A DNA stretch of 64,000 nucleotides, taken from NCBI GenBank assembly GCA_965112735.1, contig OZ218953.1, positions 1,550,001 to 1,614,000 of the forward strand, given 5' to 3'. Made by a program: the position numbers and the translations under genes. This stretch comes from Phaeosaccion multiseriatum (Eukaryota > Ochrophyta, other classes). Shown piece after piece: positions 58,314-64,000 of this stretch. The notes beneath the pieces are model-generated. The model did no database searches. It worked only from the letters and a program-made list of their open reading frames with translations, and was not told where the DNA came from. Each line of letters begins with the position of its first letter. Positions within the stretch are counted from its first letter, which is position 1.

Positions 58314-60557
58314 GGAGGCGAGGCGGTGTGCGAGGTGTGCGAAGGAAGGAAGGGGAGGGGAGGGGAGGGGAGGGAGGCACGCGATCGGTGTGTAGCGAAG
58401 GAGATGGGAGGGATGCTGCTGCGTTTTTTCTTGCTGCCCACTGAAACTCCCGTCTCCGCATCACTCTTAAGCCCCCATGCCCCCCCCCCCCCCCTCCCCC
58501 CTAACAGGAGAAGTTCAAGGGCATAAGCCTGGTGCTGTCCGTGCTCATGACGTCACTGTCGGGCGGTTACGTCAACTTCGGCGTGTTTGGTCTGTACAAC
58601 GACCCGGCCCTCGACAACGCGCTGCAGATCGCACTCAAACTGGCCCTCTCGCCTGAGGTCAGTACCGGGTGTCAGTGAGTCAGTCAGTCAGGCAGGCTAT
58701 GGGTGGGGAAATGGAAAGCACGAGGGAGTAAAATATGTAGAGTAGAGAATGGGGAGGGAGGGACTGCTCCTGCCAGGAGGTGCTGCTTCGTATCTCTAAA
58801 TTCTTGTTTCGCGTCTGCTCCCCCCCTCCCCTCTCTGTGTTGTGTGCTTGCGTGCCTGGTGTGCGCAGCTGTCGGAGGTGCTGGCCTTCCCGAAGCTGTG
58901 CAGGGCCTACTACGCCTTCTTCGAGATCCTGTTCCGCCTGCACCTGCCCGTGGTGCTCACGCTGGAGACGCCTGTCTTCATGCAAATCATGCAGAGCATG
59001 CACGATGGACTGCAGGTGAGAGACACACACACACACAGAGAGAGAGACAGACACACACAGAGAGAGAGACAAGACGGACAGACACACAGAGAGAGACAAA
59101 CGGACAGACACACACACACAGAGGGTGACAGACCGACACACACACTCAGAGAGAGAGACAGACACACACACACACAGAGAGAGAGACAGACACACACACA
59201 CACACACAGAGACAAGACGGACAGACACACAGAGAGAGACAAACGGACAGACACACACACAGAGGGTGACAGACCGACACACACACTCAGAGAGAGAGAC
59301 AGACACACACACACACACACACAGAGAGAGACAGACACACACACACACAGAGAGAGAGAGAGACAGACACACACACACACACACAGAGACAAGACGGACA
59401 GACACACACAGAGAGACAAACGGACAGACACACACACACAGAGGGTGACAGACCGACACACACACTCAGAGAGAGAGACAGACACACACACACAGAGAGA
59501 GAGACAGACACACACACACACACAGAGAGACAAGACGGACAGACACACACACACAGAGGGTGACAGACCGACACACACACTCAGAGAGAGAGAGAGAGCG
59601 AGTTGTGTCCTTGGGAAAGAAGTAGGGGCGGTTCCTGTACGGAGTTTTGCCCTTTTCTTTTAATGCCTTCTCACCCACGCGAGCAGAGAGTGAAGAGCGC
59701 CTCTCTTTCTGCTCCTCCTTGCGCTCCTGCTGGCCTTGCGCAACGTGCCAAACACCCAAACGCTCCGCAGCGGTGTATACACCCCCCCCTTTGCTTTGGA
59801 CCTTGAGACACTTACCTCCCCGCACCTCTCCCCTGCACGCCCGCCCACCCTGTTCCCTCTCTCCCTCCCCCTTTCTCTCTTACGTGGCGTGGCGGATTGT
59901 AATCATCCCTGAATCAACGCATCCACCCAACCCTATCATGGCCTACCTTCTGCCGCCTCGCAGCAGGGCTTCGACGCCCCGCTGGCGTCTCAATGCGCCT
60001 CCACCGTCGATCACCTCGCCACGTACCTCTTTACGCACGGCGCCAAGGATACACCGGCTGTTAGGGGCCTGAAGCACCACCTCGCGGCCAACCCCACGCT
60101 CCTGTCCTCGCTCATGGGCACCCTCTTCAATGTGCTTCTCTTCGAGGCGCACAGCAGCAACGCCGCCAATCAGTGGGCCGTCACACGCCCCATCCTGTCG
60201 CTACTCTTGGCGGATGAGAACGTGAGTGAGCAAAGCCACTGTATTGTGTGTGTGTGTGCGTGCGTGTGTATTGGGTTTTATGTGTGTGTGTGCGGTGTGA
60301 TGTGTCTGTGTCACTGATTGTTTCCCTTCTCGCCGCTCCTCTCTCTCTCTACCCCCTTGCCCCACTCAAAGTCCTTCAATCAGTACAAGGACCACCTCAT
60401 CGCCTCGCAGCCGCCGGAGCACCAAGCCCGCTTGACGGATGCCTTCACCAAGCTGCTGACCGATGTGCAAAGGAATCTCGAGTCCACCAATCGGGACGCA
60501 TTCACCACCCGCCTCACCATCTTCCGGACAGCCGTCAGGCAGTTCCTAACCACATAG
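50821..60557 (+). CDS. XPO7: Exportin-7 (RanBP16), 20 exons
   Basis: A RanGTP-dependent nuclear transport receptor of the importin-beta superfamily. Exons: 50821-50981, 51331-51496, 51937-52065, 52517-52681, 53157-53264, 53844-54104, 54241-54522, 54773-54864, 55208-55295, 55592-55761, 56046-56148, 56398-56511, 56661-56750, 56975-57126, 57399-57573, 57909-58229, 58508-58657, 58869-59015, 59964-60221 and 60372-60557. All join in frame to 1105 residues, near the animal protein's length. Diagnostic stretches include '[14 protein letters not shown]', '[12 protein letters not shown]', '[20 protein letters not shown]', 'SVRRSLF', '[18 protein letters not shown]', '[14 protein letters not shown]', '[16 protein letters not shown]', '[20 protein letters not shown]' and 'SQPPEHQ'. 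The whole protein is alpha-helical HEAT repeats. Most exon ends are at phase 0. The introns are loaded with microsatellites. Confidence 0.97.
52069..52155. repeat. GGGCGT/GGGTGT repeat in XPO7 intron 3
   Basis: Degenerate hexamer repeats (GTGGGC/GTGGGT) begin right at the donor site and run for about 85 bases. Confidence 0.85.
56158..56258. repeat. (TATGAG)n / (TGTGAG)n repeats in XPO7 intron 11
   Basis: Hexamer repeats of GAGTAT and GAGTGT interrupted by a short (TA)n run. Confidence 0.9.
57588..57660. repeat. (GGA)n tract in XPO7 intron 15
   Basis: About 70 bases of GGA/GAG repeats start close behind the donor site of exon 15. Confidence 0.95.
59020..59605. repeat. Higher-order CA/GA minisatellite in XPO7 intron 18
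   Basis: About 580 bases of CA and GA repeats arranged in a longer unit. The marker AAGACGGACAGAC recurs at 59071, 59214, 59391 and 59532, giving spacings of 143, 177 and 141 bases. Each unit also contains 'acaaacggacag' or 'gggtgacagaccgacac' or both. Confidence 0.93.
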
Positions 60558-61462
60558 CGCAGCGCGAAGTGAGGCGGAGGGTAGCGGAGGGGTGAGCGGC
60601 AAGGGAGCCGAGCAGCAGCTTGATCTTAGTCTGGCCACGGCGCTATCCTCCCCGCCCCCCAGGAGCTTTGATGTGGGAAGCAAGGCAAGTGGAGCAAGCT
60701 TTGAGCATCAGCGGCTGTGGTGCGGCTGTTGACCAAGTGTGATTAGAAAAATGACACTGGTGCAGGGGCAGGAAGACGTGGGCAAACGGGTGTGGAAACA
60801 CTGTGAGGGCAAGATAAGAGAGAGGGAGAGAGAAAGGGGGGGAGGGAGGAGAGAGAGACTGCAACTACTCCACGCGCACTCACAACCTTTTCCGAGAGAA
60901 GATCTTTGGGAAAGACAACAAGACGAGCGTGAAGAGATGGGACCAGGAAGGAACTGTGTGGGGGAGTGGACGAAGGAGAAGGAGACGGAGTGGCGCGGCC
61001 CGGGCGTCGAGGTGAGAGAGGGCTGCCGTCATTGTGATTAATTGCCATTGGCTAAAGTTGAGTATCAGAGACTGAAGTGGCAGGGCGGATGAAGCGGTGC
61101 AGGCAGACACAAGGTATGGTTGGAGAGTGAGGAGGAACAGAAGGGAAATGACCACAAGACCGGCCGCAGACAGATGTGCAATACCACGCAGACAGGAGAT
61201 GAGACGAGAGATTCTGATTCTGCCTTTTGCGGTGCCGGAGCGGTGCCACAGCACACACAGATTATCTTAGATATAATACACATATTATCTCACACTATCA
61301 GCTCCACTGCAATAGCAGCGGCAGATCGAGCCAAAGACAACAACCCCCCAAAAAGCATGCTTAGCTACCAACACGATTGTCTCCCAACCCCATCTCCTTC
61401 TCATCCTCAATCAAGCCCTCGAACAGCGCAGCTACCAAAGGGCACTTAAGGCGCTGCCCGGG
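60558..61462. other. Convergent gap, exportin-7 / PH-like gene
   Basis: 900 bases with GA-rich stretches and AT-rich DNA at 61255-61300. No gene is supported. Confidence 0.5.
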
Positions 61463-62669
61463 CTACCTGAGTCCCCTCGCTGCCCCTGAAGGTAGAGGGG
61501 GGGGGGAAGGCGGGTTGGTATCGACGATGCTCTGCACCGCGCCGGCCACTCTCAGCGCCGCCTTCTCCGAGAGGCCGAGGCGGAGGGAAAAGTCGGCGCT
61601 GGAAAGCGTGAGTACGGCCTTGCTCTCGCGTCCGCGGCGCCTGTCCGCCTCTGTGCCCACCGTCTGGATGGCTTCCAGGGCGAGCCCAGCCTTCTTCTTG
61701 CTGCCCCATGTCAGGCGCTGCTTGGCCGTGTCGAAGCGGAGCGGTCTGTGGGCCATCGCCCCGCTGCCCCCCCGGGCGTGGTACTTCATCACGTCGATGC
61801 CGTCCCTCCCGAGCATCTGCACGAGTTGGCGAATGCGCTCTACCCTAGTGGCTTCCTTCTTCCTGCCTTCCTCCTCCTCGCCCTCGTCGTCGGCGAGCTT
61901 GCCCACCACGACTCTCATCTCCTCCTCCTCGACAGTCTGGTCGGTTGAGCGGGAGGTCTGCTGCTCGGAGAAGTTTGGCTGTGGCTGTGGCTGGGACTGC
62001 GGCTGCGGCTGGGGCTGTGGGAGATCCTTCAGTGCGCGAGGCCCTTCGCAGAGCTCATCCGCTTCTACATGCGGAGGGAGCGTCAGAGCATCCGTCTGAA
62101 GAACAACACGTTGAGGTCGGGTTAGAGGGTTTCGCGCGCAACTCGGCCTCGGTGAGAGGCAGCGGGACAAAAAGCGCGTTCTTAGCTGGGCTCGGATCAT
62201 ATAGGGAGGATGTGTGAGAAAATCCAGGCTCCTGAGGGGGGCGTGGCAGAAGAACCCCGCAACCCCCCACAGATCAGACGGAGTAGAATGAGAAGGGGAG
62301 GTCTGTATGAGAGAGAGAGAGAGGTGAGAGAGAGAGAGAGAGAGAGAGAGATCTCACAGCTTCCCTCAGGCATACCTCGTCGAATCCCTCTGCCATGTCT
62401 GCTTTGGTCCTCTTTATGTCCAGCTCTGCATCGTTCACGCTGAAGCCTGTGTCCCCGCTCGGAGCCTCGGCAATGGACATGGTACGAGACTCCTTTTTCT
62501 CAATCCTCCCTTCTCCTGCGACTGCGACTGTGGCTGGCGCAGTCGCAGCTCCCCCCCCCCCCTCTACCTCCTCTGCCTTCCCCAAAGCACAGACGTAGCG
62601 CAGCAGGGTACCGAACCAGGAAAGCCGACAGCGACGACAAGAAGAAGTTCGGGTGAATTTCAGTTTCAT
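61463..62669 (-). CDS. Protein with C-terminal PH-like domain
   Basis: Minus-strand exons 62669-62376 and 62095-61463 join to 308 residues. Residues about 200-300 read like a pleckstrin-homology-type fold: 'GIDVMKYHARGGSGAMAHRP', then 'LRFDTAKQRLTWGSKKK', an 'LALEAIQTV' strand and a closing helix 'SEKAALRVAGAVQSIV'. Just ahead is an E/R-rich helix, 'EEEEGRKKEATRVERIRQLV'. The middle has a QPQPQP run. The N-terminus is basic with Cys pairs, 'RTSSCRRCRLSWFG'. The PH call rests on pattern, not on a search. A role in phosphoinositide or protein binding would be a guess. The start codon is only 45 bases from that of the next gene on the other strand. Confidence 0.75.
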
Positions 62670-62714
62670 GGCCGGGTGTAACGTCGCATTCCCCCTACTT
62701 AGAGAGAGGGCTAG
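62670..62714. promoter_or_regulatory. 45-base divergent intergenic region
   Basis: Only 45 bases separate two opposite start codons, so the 5' UTRs or the promoters of the two genes must overlap each other or the coding regions. Confidence 0.55.
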
Positions 62715-63994
62715 ATGGATAAGACGGAAGCGTGGCTCGTCATTGTGGGAATCTTTCTAACGCTGGTTTTGTGTAGCGTGCTGCGGGTGAGGCCTCGGCG
62801 GGCGAGGATGTACACGCCTGCAGAGATCGACGAACTCCGCATCAGAAGGGAAGCTGAGCGAGAAGTAAGGTGTACGGTGGGGTTGTTCGTGGACAAAGAT
62901 CCGCGCTTTCCTCCTCACCCTCATCCGCCCCACGTTCTTCTCCCACCGCTTCTGTATGCCACCCAGGCCATCATTGACGAGCGCATCGCCAAGCTGCAAA
63001 GCAGGAAGCGTCTCCACGCTCACAACCGCTTCCTCCTGTCGGCGAGGAAGGATACATCGCTGCTATTGGAGGCCGGAGAAGACGAGTGGGACGCACGAGG
63101 GCGGCAGCTTGTGAGTAGTAGAGTGACGGCCCTCCAGGTGACTGCTTCTGCTGTCCTTCTCCCGTCCTTCCTAACTTGTCTCTCCCCCTCTACCCCTTTG
63201 TTGGACGTACATCAATGCCTTTTGGGTTCCTCCCTCGCCCCACCCTCTCTCGCCGCCGCCCAGTATGGAAACGTGTGGGACGAGGCCGAAGACGGCAACG
63301 TGCCCCTGAAGGAAATCTTCCAGCTGCCAGAGGATGAGCTCCGCTACATTCAAATAGAAGCCGCCAATCGCATCCACCTGGAGACCGAAAGGCGGCGCAA
63401 GCAGGAGCTCTTGGAGAGGGAAGAAGACGAGGACGACGAAAGCAGAGCGCTTCTACACCCGTCGTCTGCGGTCTTGGTACAAGCCCCTGGCCTGTCCCAT
63501 CCGAAGCCCCCCCCCCTTCCCCGGCCGCCCTCTCTGGCTCTTGGGGCGCCAGGCTCAGGCTCAGCGCTTCCGCCTGGACCGCTGGGGACGGCGAGGGCGG
63601 ATCGGGAGGGACGTAGCAAGCCAGCCATCGACGCTCCATTCGACGACCCACGCTTCGTACGGGCCAGGGGGAAGAAGGTGGGAAGCGTTTACGCGGGCTG
63701 GTCTGGTATTTGGGAGACCGTCGGCTTGACACAATCGGTGCTTTGCGTTTTATTCCTTCCGCGTAGGAGACAAGGTTGGAGAGGAGGAGGAGGACCGTCC
63801 TCCTGGCCGCAGGCGACGCTCCCTCCGATCCCCGCTTCTATTCTCAGCTGCCGCAGCAGCAGCGGCCTACCGACAGAGGGACGGGGGCGGGGGGCGACGG
63901 AGCAGAAGCCCACCTGCCGACAGGCGATGAGGGTGTGAACAGTGACCACAGGGGGACGGAGGGAAGCTCCTCAGACGGGGAGTACTGGGTCTGA
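62715..63994 (+). CDS. Single-pass membrane protein, unknown function
   Basis: Exons 62715-62864, 62967-63110, 63264-63677 and 63767-63994 join to 311 residues. Residues 7-24, 'AWLVIVGIFLTLVLCSVL', form one membrane helix followed by 'RVRPRRARMY', which predicts an N-out, C-cytosol anchor. Charged helices follow: 'TPAEIDELRIRREAE', 'AIIDERIAKLQSRKRLHAHN', 'EIFQLPEDELRYIQIEAANR' and 'LETERRRKQELLEREEDED'; these could be coiled coil. The last third is P/G/S-rich and looks disordered, with two 'DDPRF/SDPRF' motifs. I recognise no family. The two middle exons have a typical conserved-protein look and all junctions fit. Confidence 0.75.
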
Positions 63995-64000
63995 GCGTCT

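Noticed and set aside
58910-59578. Long minus-strand reading rich in Cys and Val
   Set aside because: It is simply the CA/GA minisatellite of XPO7 intron 18 read as codons.
1-64000. CRISPR array, phage, IS element or bacterial operon
   Set aside because: Every recognised gene is eukaryotic with GT-AG introns; the regular repeats are micro- and minisatellites without spacers.

Overview
The window is nuclear DNA of a eukaryote. I read 17 protein genes with about 74 introns, all GT-AG and mostly with GTGAGT-like donors. It is GC-rich and full of simple repeats, both in introns and inside coding low-complexity tracts. The DUF1499 protein carries an N-terminal signal-peptide-plus-transit leader that fits a secondary red plastid. 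With the PPR/Smr families, a protein-only RNase P and short intergenic gaps, this suggests a photosynthetic stramenopile. A eustigmatophyte such as Nannochloropsis is my best guess, from style and not from a database match.

Layout. 1-14.6 kb: 3' part of seipin (+), EMC7 (-), tRNA m1A58 methyltransferase TRM61 (+), a large Q/G-rich protein of unknown function (+), and an AGC-type kinase (+). 15.4-42.4 kb: an RNA-processing stretch with PRORP (-), an E/Q-rich hypothetical protein (+), an RGG-PPR-Smr protein (-), a second PPR protein (-), a plastid DUF1499 protein (+), a type I methionine aminopeptidase (-) and a single-exon PPR-Smr protein (+). 43.4-64 kb: a double zinc-ribbon (UPF0547-like) protein (+), an iron superoxide dismutase (-), exportin-7 in 20 exons (+), a PH-like-domain protein (-) and a single-pass membrane protein (+).

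Neighbouring genes do not form operons. Orientations alternate and several pairs are divergent over short gaps (45 to 300 bases). The strongest theme is organellar RNA metabolism: PRORP, three PPR proteins (two ending in Smr domains) and TRM61 lie in one window. With the land-plant PPR code, the first PPR-Smr protein and the single-exon PPR-Smr protein look like pyrimidine (U/C) binders, while the PPR protein next to the first looks like a purine (A/G) binder. That contrast is the most interesting testable signal here. I found no tRNA, rRNA, CRISPR array, intact transposon or virus.
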